From: Polyangium jinanense
GTDB taxonomy: Bacteria; Myxococcota; Polyangia; Polyangiales; Polyangiaceae
Assembly (NCBI RefSeq): GCF_028435365.1
Contig: NZ_JAGTJJ010000003.1
Span: forward strand, 62,001 to 126,000
DNA: 64,000 nucleotides
Reading direction: 5' to 3'
The notes under the pieces are model-generated. The model worked only from the letters and a program-made list of their open reading frames with translations. It ran no database searches and was not told where the DNA came from. Below, in pieces: positions 18,649 through 26,977 of this stretch (within the stretch, counting starts at the first letter, position 1; every line of letters starts with the position of its first letter). Position numbers and translations under genes: made by a program.

Positions 18649-21122
18649 AGAAGCTCTCCGCCCTGGCCCTCGGGGGCCTCGCCCTCGCCGCGTTCACCAC
18701 GTCCAGTGCCCCTCTCCACGCGCAGAGCGCGTACGTCCCCGCGCCGGGCCGTCCCGTCGCGGCCGGAGACGATGCGTCGAGCATTGCGTACAACCCGGCA
18801 AACCTCGGGTTTTTGCCCGGCGCGGAGCTGCGCTGGACCATGGCGCAGGCCGGCGCGGGCGCGGGCACGACGAACGGGCATGCCTTCGATCTCGGCCTGC
18901 CGCTCCTCGGTTTGTCCACGGGCCTGCGCGTCGATCTGCTCGACGTCAGTACGCCCGCCGGCGCATCGGCCTCGCAACGGTGGTTGCGCTGGGCGCTCGC
19001 GACGAACCTCAGCGACACGTTCGCGCTCGGCACCACGTTCGGCTGGTCCTACGCCGAACGAGGCGACCTCGACGAGCAGTTCGGCGTGACGACGGGCCTC
19101 ACGATTCGCCCGTTCACCTGGCTCTCGGCCGCCGTCATCGCGCGCGACTGGACCACGAACGCCGATCGCCGATACGACGTGGGCCTCGCGCTCCGCCCGT
19201 TCTGGGGACGCCGGTATGCCGAGCTTGGCCTCGAAGCCTCCATCCACGAGCGCACCGGCGACGTCACGCCACGCGCCACGCTCGGCCTCGACGTCCCGCG
19301 TGTCGGCCGCCTGCGCGGCGAAGTCTCCGTGCGTGACCTCGCCGCGAGCCCCGACCTCACGGCAATGGTCGGCCTCGACCTGAACTTCGCGACGCTCCAG
19401 GCCGGCGGCGGCGCGATCTTCGGCGGCGGCGACGTCGGCTATTACGCCACCGCCGCGCTGCGCACCTACCGCGAGCCGGGTTTGCCCTCGCCCAAGCGCG
19501 TCGCGCGCATCCGCATCGACTCCACGCCCGGCGTCCGCAAGCACGTCCAGCTCCTCCGACGCCTCTGGCGGCTCGCCGAGGATCGCAACGTCGACGGCGT
19601 CGTCCTCCAGCTCCGCGCCGAGCCCGCGAGCTCGCTCGCGCATGCCGAGGAGGTCGGCGACGCGGTTCGCCTGCTCCGCGCGAGCGGCAAGAAGGTCCTT
19701 TGCCATCTCGAAGACGCGGGCGGCCGTTCGCTCCACGTCTGTGCGCAGGCCGATCGCATCGCCATGAATCCGGCCGGCGGCCTTCGCTTCGCGGGCCTCT
19801 CCTCGCAGTACATGTACTACGGCGGTGTCCTCGACAAACTCGGCGTCCGCGCCGACTTCGTCCGCGTCGCCGAGCACAAGCTCGCGGCCGAGCAGTACAC
19901 GCGCAAGGACTCCTCCGAGATCGGGCGTCAGGACCACATGGACCTCCTGACGCAGCTCGAAGGCATCTACATGCACGACGTCGGCGGCGGCCGCAGGATG
20001 CCGCTTTCCACGCTGCGCAAGACCATCGCGAAGGGCCCTTTCATCGCGCCCGAGGCGCGCAGCGGCGGCCTCGTCGACGTCCTCGCGTACGACGACGAGA
20101 TCGACGAGGTCGTCGAGGAGACGATGGGCGGACGCGCGCGCATCGTCGACGACGTCGCGCCCACGAACGCGCCCACCTGGTGGGGCACGCCTTCGAAGAT
20201 CGCGATCGTCTACCTCTCGGGCGACATGGTCGACGGCGAGAGCCAGACGATCCCGCTCGTCGGCATTCGCCTCGCTGGCTCGTACACCATCGCGAAGGCC
20301 CTCAAGCGCGCGCGCGAGGACGCGAGCGTCAAGGCCGTCGTCTTCCGCATCGAGACCGGCGGCGGCTCCTCCCTCGCGGCCGACGTCATTCTTCGCGAGG
20401 CGATCCTCACCGCGAAGGCCAAACCCTTCGTCGTCTCCATGGGCACGGCCGCGGCGAGCGGCGGCTACTACGCCTCCGTCGCGGGTGGCCCGATCTACGC
20501 GAACCGCGCCACGATCACCGGCTCGATCGGCATCTTCTACGGCAAGGTCGACCTCGTTGGCCTCCTCGGCAAGCTCGGCGTCGGCCTCGAACAATTCCGC
20601 ACAGCTCCCCGCGCGGACGCCGAGAGCCTCTATCGACCCTTCACCGAGGAAGAGCGCAAAGAGCTCGGCGTGAAGGTCAAACAGTTTTACGACCTCTTCA
20701 TCGCGCGTGTCGCCGAAGGCCGCAAAATGAAGCCCGAGGACGTCGATGCCGTCGCGCGCGGCCGCGTCTGGACCGGCCAGCAGGCGCTCGAACGCAAGCT
20801 CGTCGATCACATCGGCGGCCTGCGCGAAGCGCTCGACGACGTCCGCTCTCGCGCCGATCTCCCGCACGACGCGCAGCTCGTCGAGTTCCCCGAGGACGAC
20901 GACAGCCTCCTCATCGCGCTCGCCAAGCTCGCGGGCATCGCCGCGGTCTTCCCGCAAGCGGGCGCCGTGCCGATCGTCATTCCTCCGGCCTTGCTCGACC
21001 TCGCGCGAGGCCTCGCGCCCTTCATGGTCTACGACGGGACGAAGCCGCTCGCGCGCCTCGACCTCGTCGGCGACGTCTCCTTCGGCGGCGCTCCGGCGAC
21101 CGTGGACGACGAACTGCCGTGA
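18645..21122 (+). CDS. sppA: Signal peptide peptidase SppA fused to an N-terminal outer-membrane-barrel-like domain
   Basis: 825 residues. A signal peptide (1-27) is followed by about 250 residues that look like an outer membrane beta-barrel: the DDASSIAYNPANLGFL motif seen at the plug of FadL/UPF0164-type barrels, then alternating strands ending near AALRTYREPGLP. From about residue 290 the protein is S49 protease: catalytic Lys412 in VAEHKLAAEQYTR and catalytic Ser605 in AAASGGYYAS, 193 residues apart as in the 67-kDa SppA form (about 200), plus ITGSIGIFYGK and RVWTGQQALERKLVD. SppA degrades leftover signal peptides at the cytoplasmic membrane; a barrel-like N-terminus instead suggests an envelope location. 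It is coupled to its neighbours by 4-bp overlaps on both sides. Confidence 0.9.
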   Translation: MKKLSALALGGLALAAFTTSSAPLHAQSAYVPAPGRPVAAGDDASSIAYNPANLGFLPGAELRWTMAQAGAGAGTTNGHAFDLGLPLLGLSTGLRVDLLDVSTPAGASASQRWLRWALATNLSDTFALGTTFGWSYAERGDLDEQFGVTTGLTIRPFTWLSAAVIARDWTTNADRRYDVGLALRPFWGRRYAELGLEASIHERTGDVTPRATLGLDVPRVGRLRGEVSVRDLAASPDLTAMVGLDLNFATLQAGGGAIFGGGDVGYYATAALRTYREPGLPSPKRVARIRIDSTPGVRKHVQLLRRLWRLAEDRNVDGVVLQLRAEPASSLAHAEEVGDAVRLLRASGKKVLCHLEDAGGRSLHVCAQADRIAMNPAGGLRFAGLSSQYMYYGGVLDKLGVRADFVRVAEHKLAAEQYTRKDSSEIGRQDHMDLLTQLEGIYMHDVGGGRRMPLSTLRKTIAKGPFIAPEARSGGLVDVLAYDDEIDEVVEETMGGRARIVDDVAPTNAPTWWGTPSKIAIVYLSGDMVDGESQTIPLVGIRLAGSYTIAKALKRAREDASVKAVVFRIETGGGSSLAADVILREAILTAKAKPFVVSMGTAAASGGYYASVAGGPIYANRATITGSIGIFYGKVDLVGLLGKLGVGLEQFRTAPRADAESLYRPFTEEERKELGVKVKQFYDLFIARVAEGRKMKPEDVDAVARGRVWTGQQALERKLVDHIGGLREALDDVRSRADLPHDAQLVEFPEDDDSLLIALAKLAGIAAVFPQAGAVPIVIPPALLDLARGLAPFMVYDGTKPLARLDLVGDVSFGGAPATVDDELP

Positions 21123-22051
21123 CCGACGCCGCGCCTCTGCCCGTCCTCCATGCCGAGGACGCTCGCATCACGATCGACGACGTCGTCGCGATCGACCGCC
21201 TCACGGTCCGCGCGCGCGGCGATCGCATCCTCTGCACCGGCGAAGCCGAGGCGCTCTTCGCCGCGCTCACGGCCGTCCCGCTCCGCTCGCGCGCGCCCTC
21301 GCACGACGACGCGGCCATGCCGGGCGAAGCTTCGATCACCGCGGGCACCTTGCACGTCGCCGGCCTCGACGTCGCCACGCGCGCGCACCTCGACGCCGCG
21401 GGCATCGCCCCGCTCGATCCGCCCTTGCCCAAGGGCACGACCGCGCACGACTACGTCACCTGGAGCGCGCGCCTCGCCGGTTTCTCTCCCCGCGCGGCGC
21501 GTGACCTCGCCGCCTCTGCGCTCGAACGTGTCGGCCTCTCGTCCTTCCTGCGCCGCCCGGTCGACTCGCTCGAGCTCCCACCGCGCCGCGCGCTCGTCCT
21601 CGCGCATGCGCTCGTCGCCGATCCTGCGATCCTCGTCCTCGAAGCGCCGCTCGCCGGCCTCGACGGCCCGGCGGCGGCGTTCGTCATGAACGCCCTCTCG
21701 CGCGCGACTGACGGCCGCGGCGTCATTCTCTCGGCCGAGCGCCTCGACCCGGGCACGCCGGAGGGCGATCTTGCGCGCGCGGCGACCGACGTCCTCGTCT
21801 TCGCGGGCGGCGCGCTCGTCCTCGAAGGCGCGCCCGAGGCTCTTTTTGCGGGCGTTCGCGTGTATGGCGTCACGATCCGCAAGAACCCGGGCCCCTTCCG
21901 CGAGGAATTGCTGGCGCGCGGAATCGAGGTCACCGGGGGGCCATTACGGATGAGCGTACGGCTTTCACCGGATGCCTCGACGAAAGACATCGTCGCGGCG
22001 GCGAGCAAGGCGCGGGCTCCGCTCGTGGAGATGTTCCCGATCGTGGGCTAA
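21119..22051 (+). CDS. Degenerate ABC transporter ATPase-like protein
   Basis: 310 residues from GTG 21119, in a GTGA overlap with sppA. The overall order is that of an ABC ATPase: a start like RLTVRARGDRILCTG, a helical segment, a signature-like region, AILVLEAPLAGLDGP in the Walker B place and a D-loop, then ILSAERLD for the switch region and a C-terminal extension. But the Walker A P-loop (GxxGxGKST) is replaced by CTGEAEALFAAL, the LSGGQ signature by LELPPRRALVLA, and the Walker B DE by EA. It should not bind or hydrolyse ATP normally. It may be a structural partner for another ATPase; no permease is beside it. Confidence 0.7.
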   Translation: MTDAAPLPVLHAEDARITIDDVVAIDRLTVRARGDRILCTGEAEALFAALTAVPLRSRAPSHDDAAMPGEASITAGTLHVAGLDVATRAHLDAAGIAPLDPPLPKGTTAHDYVTWSARLAGFSPRAARDLAASALERVGLSSFLRRPVDSLELPPRRALVLAHALVADPAILVLEAPLAGLDGPAAAFVMNALSRATDGRGVILSAERLDPGTPEGDLARAATDVLVFAGGALVLEGAPEALFAGVRVYGVTIRKNPGPFREELLARGIEVTGGPLRMSVRLSPDASTKDIVAAASKARAPLVEMFPIVG

Positions 22052-22078
22052 GATCTGCCCTCGGGGGAGGGCGGATCC

Positions 22079-25000
22079 ATGGATCGGGACGACATCGCGC
22101 TTTTTGCGGGGACGCTGCCGGGGGTGGCGGCGTCCGAGGAGCTTTCGCCGCTCGTGGAGCGGCTCTTGCCGGGGAACGAGGGCGCGCGGGAGCTCGAGGT
22201 CCTCTCCGACGAGCTCGTCCAGGCCTGGGCGCAGCGAGAGGGCTTCGACCCCCAAGCGCATTACATCGTCAAGGCGCACCCCACCCATTCCGACGTTTAT
22301 TCCGTCTCGCTCTACGAGGTCGAGGCCATTCGCCACTGGTCGACGCCCGAGCTCGTCAAGCTCCTCCGCCTCGTCCCTGCCCTCTTCGCCCGGTATTACC
22401 CCGAATCCCCCGAGGCCCGCGCCCTCCTCCCCGGCTTCGACGGATTCGACTTTCACGCCTTCGCCCGCCTTTACCGCGAGAAAATCGCCCGCGGCTTCGA
22501 GCACGTCAGCCTGCTCGGTTTTCCCCCGGACGCCCTTCGCCAAAAAGACGCCCGCGGCGACATTCGCCTCGCCGATCTCTTCGTGCCCACGCGATTCATC
22601 ACCGACGATCGCGACCAGAAAAAGCCCACACTCGCGCAGCTCCTCGATCGCGGCCGTTCGGCCCTCATCCTCGGCGATCCGGGCATGGGCAAGACCACGC
22701 TCCTTGCGTTCCTCTCGCTCCTGCATTCGGATCCCAGCGTCACCCTCGAAGGTTATCGCGCCTCGCCCCGACGTGTTCCTTTTTTCGTCTCTCTCCGCGA
22801 ATACGCCCTCGAATCCCACAAGACCGAGCTCGCCCTGATCGATTTTCTCGCCGTGCGGGCCCGTTCGGACCATTCCCTCTCGAATGCCCACGCCGCGTTT
22901 TTCGAGGCCACCCTGCGCATGGGCGAAGCCATCGTCCTGCTCGACGGCCTCGACGAAGTCGGCTCCTCCACCACCCGGAGCCGTGTCGCCAAGGCCGTCC
23001 GCGAATTCCGCGCGGCATACCCCCGTTGCCCCGTCTGGGTCACCTCCCGCATTCACGGCTACACGGCCGACATCGCGCTGCCTCGCAACGAATTCGAGCA
23101 CCTCCGCATCGGCCCGCTCGCCGACGAGGACATCGACCATTTCATCAAACGCTGGTATCGCATCCAGATCCCGGACAACGATCGCCGTCGCGAAGAACAA
23201 CAAAACTCCCTCCGCCGCGCCGTCTTCCGCACCTCGCAGGTCCGCGCTCTCGCCACGAACCCGCTCCTCCTCACGCTGATGGCGTTCGTTCACCGCTTCC
23301 TCGGCCATTTGCCCCAGGAGCGCGGCGAGCTCTACGAAAAATGCGTCGACATGCTCCTCCGCACCTGGCTCGACGCCAAGGAGCGCCCGGAAAAACACGC
23401 CTTCGAGCGCCGCGCCCTCCCCACGGAGCTGCCGCGCGCGTACCTGGAAAAACTCGCCCTCCACGTCCAGTTCCGCGCGATCAGCGACGCCCACAGCGTC
23501 CGCGGCCTTTTCTCCCGGGACGACGCCCTCGATTTCCTCACCCAGCTTCACCGCGAGCGCGCCGAGGACGAAGAGCGCGACCTCTCCTACGACGTCGCCC
23601 ACGCCGAAATGCGCGATTTCATCGATTTCGCTTGCGATCGCGTCGGCCTGCTCGTCGACCGCGGCGGCGGCAAGCTCTCCTTTTTGCACCTCACGCTCCA
23701 GGAATACCTCGCCGCGTATGCCGGCAGCTTCGACGTCGACCACGAGGACGAGGGCCGGTTCGTCCGGGAACACCTCGGCGACGGCGCCTGGGAAGAGGTG
23801 CTCCTCCTCCGTTGGTACGTCCTCGCGAGGAAACGCGGCGAACGCCGCCGCAAGCTCGTCCGTGATCTGCTCGGCGAAATCGTCGACGAGTTGACCAAAA
23901 CGCCCGAGCATCCGGGCTGGCTCACCCTCGGCCGCGCCATTCGTGACGGCCTCGTCTCCCGCGAGCGCGACCGGCGCGTCATCCTTTCGGTGATCCTCTC
24001 CCGCTGGGCGCAAAAACCCGCTTTCTCGGGCGATATCTTCCTCGTCCTCGACGACATTTGCGAATTCGGCGATTCCGACCTCCGGAGCGAGCTCCGCGCC
24101 GCCTGCGCCGATCTCCAGGAAAAAGGCTCCACCGCGGAAGCCCTCGCCGCTCTCCACCTCGAAGGCAAGCTCCTCGGCGACCTCCCCGGCGCGGCCGATC
24201 GCATTCGCGCCCGCCCCGACCTCGCCGAGCTCTTGCCCGACCTCGTCGTGTTCCGCGACGAACCCGCGCTCGGCACCATTCTCGACGAACGTTCCACCGT
24301 GGATCACTGGGCCACGGCGCTCGCCGCGCTCGGCGGCACGGCCGTTTATCGCACCACGCTCGGCTGGCTCACCGGCCTCTCCGAGGCCCCGGTCCCCTTC
24401 GAGGCCCCGTTCCTCGGCGCCGCGCGCTGGCTCCGCGAGCGCATTCGCTCCGAGATCAGCTCACGCCTCGCCTACACCGAGCATTACCCCGAGCGCGTCC
24501 ATTTCCTCCTGCAATCCCCCTACGGCTGGCGCCTCTCCGACTGGACCCATACCCTCACGTCGCCGCTCGCCTTCCGCAAGATCCCGCAAGCCCTCTCCGC
24601 GCTCCCGCAACCCGCGCCGATCACCACGACCCTCCGCCACCCGAAGCTCGCCCGCGACCGCATGGGCGACGCCGACCTCGTCGAGGTCCCCATCATCGAG
24701 CGAATGGTCCGATTCAATCAGGACGCCCTCGCCGCCTTCCCCCAGGGCGAGCCCATTCCCGAGGACGCCGTCCACCGCATCGCCACAGCCTTCGTCCGCA
24801 CCGTCGTGCGCACGTTCGCCTGGAGTTTTCCGCGCTCCTTCACCGGCAACCCCAAGCCCACGTTCGTCCGCGAATTCGTCCAGTCCCTCGGCCGCGACCT
24901 CCGCAGCGACATTCTCCGCTCCTTCGGCCGCGCGTTCGCGCAGAACTTCGTGCGTGATTTCTTCCGCACGCTCGGCCGCTCGTTCCTGCGCTCCTTCGGC

Positions 25001-26752
25001 ACGGCGCTCGGCCGCGATTTCGTGCGCGACCTCGTCCCCGCGCAGGATCGCCGTCGTTATGTCAAGCTCCTCGGAAACCCCGACGCCTCGGCCGACGCGC
25101 TCGACTGGGAGGCCCGCTGGGATCAAGCGCTCGGCGAGGAGGCGCACGTCGCCCGCGTGATCGAACAGGACGATTTCTGGTGGCTCATCTACATCCACCG
25201 CCCGAGGCTCGGCATTCACGCCGAGGCCCGCCCGCCGAATTTGACGTTCGACTTGAAAAACCCGCTCGCCCTGCCCGTGCTGCTCGCCGACGTGGGCACC
25301 CTTGCGGCGAACGAATGGCTCTTTGCTTTGAGCCGGCACCTCCACGTCCACCCCTCCGACGAAAAATCCTCGGACGAGGCCTGGGAGACGTGGCTCGATC
25401 AGAATCCCGTCGATGCCTTCTGGGTCGCATTCGCCTGGGACGAGCACGCCAAGCTCATTCGCCGGCACCACGGCCGCCTCGACGGCCCGCTCGGCGCGCT
25501 CGCCCTCGCCCACGCCGATTACGCGTCCCTCATGACGGGCTTCGACCTCGTGGCCACCTGTCCCACGTGGAAATCGTTGCTCGACGAAGCCGGCCCCGAA
25601 AAGGTCGCCGCCCTCCGCGTCCTCGGAGCCACGCCCGCGGCCGCGTCCGCTCCCGCTTCCGCCGCCGCTTCCGCTCCCGCTTCTGCGCCCGCGGCCGCTT
25701 CCGTCTCCGCCCCCGCGCCCGAAGCCGCGCCGCTTTTCACGTGGCTCCACCTCTCCGACCTGCATTTTGGCCTCCCGGGCGCCGGCGACCGCCACAACCA
25801 ATCGCAGATCCTCTCGATTCTCCGCGACGATCTCTCGACCCTCGATCGACAAAAGGTCCCGCGCCCCGACGCCATTCTCGTCACCGGCGACATCGCCTGG
25901 AGCGGCAAGCCCGATCAATACGCCGAGGCCTCGAAATGGCTGCTCGATGTCGCCCAGCGCCTCGGCCTCGCCAAGGACCGCATCTTCGTCGTCCCCGGCA
26001 ACCACGACGTCGACCGCAGCATCGACGCCGATCGCAACGTAAAACGCCTCCTCCGTGGCCTCCGCGGCGGCGACGACGACCTCGACGACGCCCTCGAAAA
26101 CCCCGACGACCTCGACCTCCTCCGCCGCCGCCAGGCCGCCTACCTCGAATTCGCCGCCGCCTTCGCGCCCGCCTGCCGCGACCTCTTCTGGTCGAGCACC
26201 GAGACCACCCGCGAAGGTTTGTCCCTCCGCCTCATTGGCGCGAACACCTCGCTCCTCGCCGCCGGCGACGACGACGCCCGCAAGTTACGCCTCGGCCAGC
26301 GCCAGCGCGCCCTCCTCAATGACGCCGCCCGCGAACGCGAGCTCGTCCTCGTCCTCGGCCATCACCCGCTCGAAGACGATTGGCTCGCCGAGCAACGCGA
26401 CCTCGCTCGATTCCTCGGCAGCCGCGCCCACGCCTATCTCGCCGGCCATGTCCACGACGCGAAGAGCGAACGCATCGTCACGGGCGGCGGGGCCGACGCG
26501 CTCCGCATCATTGCGGGCGCGGTTTATGGCGGACGCGAGCGCGACATTCCCCACGGCCACGCTTACAGCGTCACGTCCATCCACCACGCCCCGAGCGGCG
26601 GCGCCGTCCTCCGCGTCCACCCGCGCCGTTTTTCCTTCAAGAACTACGACTTCCGGCAGGATATCGACAGCACGGACGAGGGCCGCTCCTATGCGGAGCA
26701 CCCCCTCGCCCGTTTGTCGCTCCCCCCCGCGGGACCGCGCTTCGTCCGTTGA
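22079..26752 (+). CDS. NACHT STAND NTPase fused to C-terminal calcineurin-like metallophosphoesterase
   Basis: 1557 residues, ATG 22079 with a GGGGGAGG ribosome site eight bases upstream, 27 bp after the preceding gene. Residues 1-150 are helical. The NACHT module starts at LADLFVPTRF, with Walker A GDPGMGKTT (199-207), Walker B IVLLDGLDEVG (285-295), and the winged-helix end FLHLTLQEYLAAY near 535. Residues 545-1190 are a long helical region including tandem 12-residue Phe/Arg repeats (about 903-988). An Ala/Pro/Ser linker (about 1190-1222) leads to a phosphoesterase with all metal motifs: D1227/H1229, D1271 (GDIAWSG), N1308-H-D, H1428-H1429, and GHVH (1456-1459). Bacterial NACHT proteins are known anti-phage sensors; here the phosphoesterase is the likely effector, cutting a nucleotide or nucleic acid. 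The role in defence is inference. Confidence 0.92.
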   Translation: MDRDDIALFAGTLPGVAASEELSPLVERLLPGNEGARELEVLSDELVQAWAQREGFDPQAHYIVKAHPTHSDVYSVSLYEVEAIRHWSTPELVKLLRLVPALFARYYPESPEARALLPGFDGFDFHAFARLYREKIARGFEHVSLLGFPPDALRQKDARGDIRLADLFVPTRFITDDRDQKKPTLAQLLDRGRSALILGDPGMGKTTLLAFLSLLHSDPSVTLEGYRASPRRVPFFVSLREYALESHKTELALIDFLAVRARSDHSLSNAHAAFFEATLRMGEAIVLLDGLDEVGSSTTRSRVAKAVREFRAAYPRCPVWVTSRIHGYTADIALPRNEFEHLRIGPLADEDIDHFIKRWYRIQIPDNDRRREEQQNSLRRAVFRTSQVRALATNPLLLTLMAFVHRFLGHLPQERGELYEKCVDMLLRTWLDAKERPEKHAFERRALPTELPRAYLEKLALHVQFRAISDAHSVRGLFSRDDALDFLTQLHRERAEDEERDLSYDVAHAEMRDFIDFACDRVGLLVDRGGGKLSFLHLTLQEYLAAYAGSFDVDHEDEGRFVREHLGDGAWEEVLLLRWYVLARKRGERRRKLVRDLLGEIVDELTKTPEHPGWLTLGRAIRDGLVSRERDRRVILSVILSRWAQKPAFSGDIFLVLDDICEFGDSDLRSELRAACADLQEKGSTAEALAALHLEGKLLGDLPGAADRIRARPDLAELLPDLVVFRDEPALGTILDERSTVDHWATALAALGGTAVYRTTLGWLTGLSEAPVPFEAPFLGAARWLRERIRSEISSRLAYTEHYPERVHFLLQSPYGWRLSDWTHTLTSPLAFRKIPQALSALPQPAPITTTLRHPKLARDRMGDADLVEVPIIERMVRFNQDALAAFPQGEPIPEDAVHRIATAFVRTVVRTFAWSFPRSFTGNPKPTFVREFVQSLGRDLRSDILRSFGRAFAQNFVRDFFRTLGRSFLRSFGTALGRDFVRDLVPAQDRRRYVKLLGNPDASADALDWEARWDQALGEEAHVARVIEQDDFWWLIYIHRPRLGIHAEARPPNLTFDLKNPLALPVLLADVGTLAANEWLFALSRHLHVHPSDEKSSDEAWETWLDQNPVDAFWVAFAWDEHAKLIRRHHGRLDGPLGALALAHADYASLMTGFDLVATCPTWKSLLDEAGPEKVAALRVLGATPAAASAPASAAASAPASAPAAASVSAPAPEAAPLFTWLHLSDLHFGLPGAGDRHNQSQILSILRDDLSTLDRQKVPRPDAILVTGDIAWSGKPDQYAEASKWLLDVAQRLGLAKDRIFVVPGNHDVDRSIDADRNVKRLLRGLRGGDDDLDDALENPDDLDLLRRRQAAYLEFAAAFAPACRDLFWSSTETTREGLSLRLIGANTSLLAAGDDDARKLRLGQRQRALLNDAARERELVLVLGHHPLEDDWLAEQRDLARFLGSRAHAYLAGHVHDAKSERIVTGGGADALRIIAGAVYGGRERDIPHGHAYSVTSIHHAPSGGAVLRVHPRRFSFKNYDFRQDIDSTDEGRSYAEHPLARLSLPPAGPRFVR

Positions 26753-26931
26753 TCATCACCCACGCAGCCTTCGTTTCGTTGGCCTTCGCCGGGCTCGGCT
26801 GCGCGCCTTCCGTCTTGGCTTCCGCCGTCGTGTTCGGGGCCGAGGTCGCTGCGCCGCCGCCGCATCCGGCCGTGAAGGAGGTCCACAACGCCCTGTTGTC
26901 CGGGACGCGGAACCTTTGCACACAAAGGTGA
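26749..26931 (+). CDS. Possible small lipoprotein (doubtful)
   Basis: 60-codon frame starting with TTG that overlaps the stop of the NACHT gene (TTGA). It contains a hydrophobic stretch ending in AGLGC, a lipobox-like site, then a Pro-rich short tail. Against it: no Lys/Arg in the signal n-region, TTG start without an evident ribosome site, and its last codons are part of an 18-bp hairpin. It could be chance coding in the gap. Confidence 0.25.
   Translation: MIITHAAFVSLAFAGLGCAPSVLASAVVFGAEVAAPPPHPAVKEVHNALLSGTRNLCTQR
26912..26929 (+). terminator. Perfect hairpin downstream of the NACHT gene
   Basis: ACCTTTG-CACA-CAAAGGT, a perfect 7-bp stem with 4-nt loop. It has no T-run, so it is weak as an intrinsic terminator; it could instead be a regulator-binding site for the SulP gene 49 bp downstream. 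Confidence 0.35.
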
Positions 26932-26956
26932 TCTTCCTCTGGCTTGCTGAGGCCAA

Positions 26957-26975
26957 CGATCGTAAGCGACGATCG
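26957..26975 (+). promoter_or_regulatory. Inverted repeat at the SulP ribosome-binding region
   Basis: CGATCGT-AAGCG-ACGATCG, a perfect 7-bp inverted repeat ending 2 bp before the ATG at 26978, covering the place where a ribosome site should be. It could fold in the mRNA to block initiation or bind a repressor. Confidence 0.4.
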
Positions 26976-26977
26976 GG

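Noticed and set aside
18603..20957. 784-codon minus-strand frame opposite sppA
   Set aside because: Antisense shadow of a gene with clear catalytic motifs; no domain recognised.
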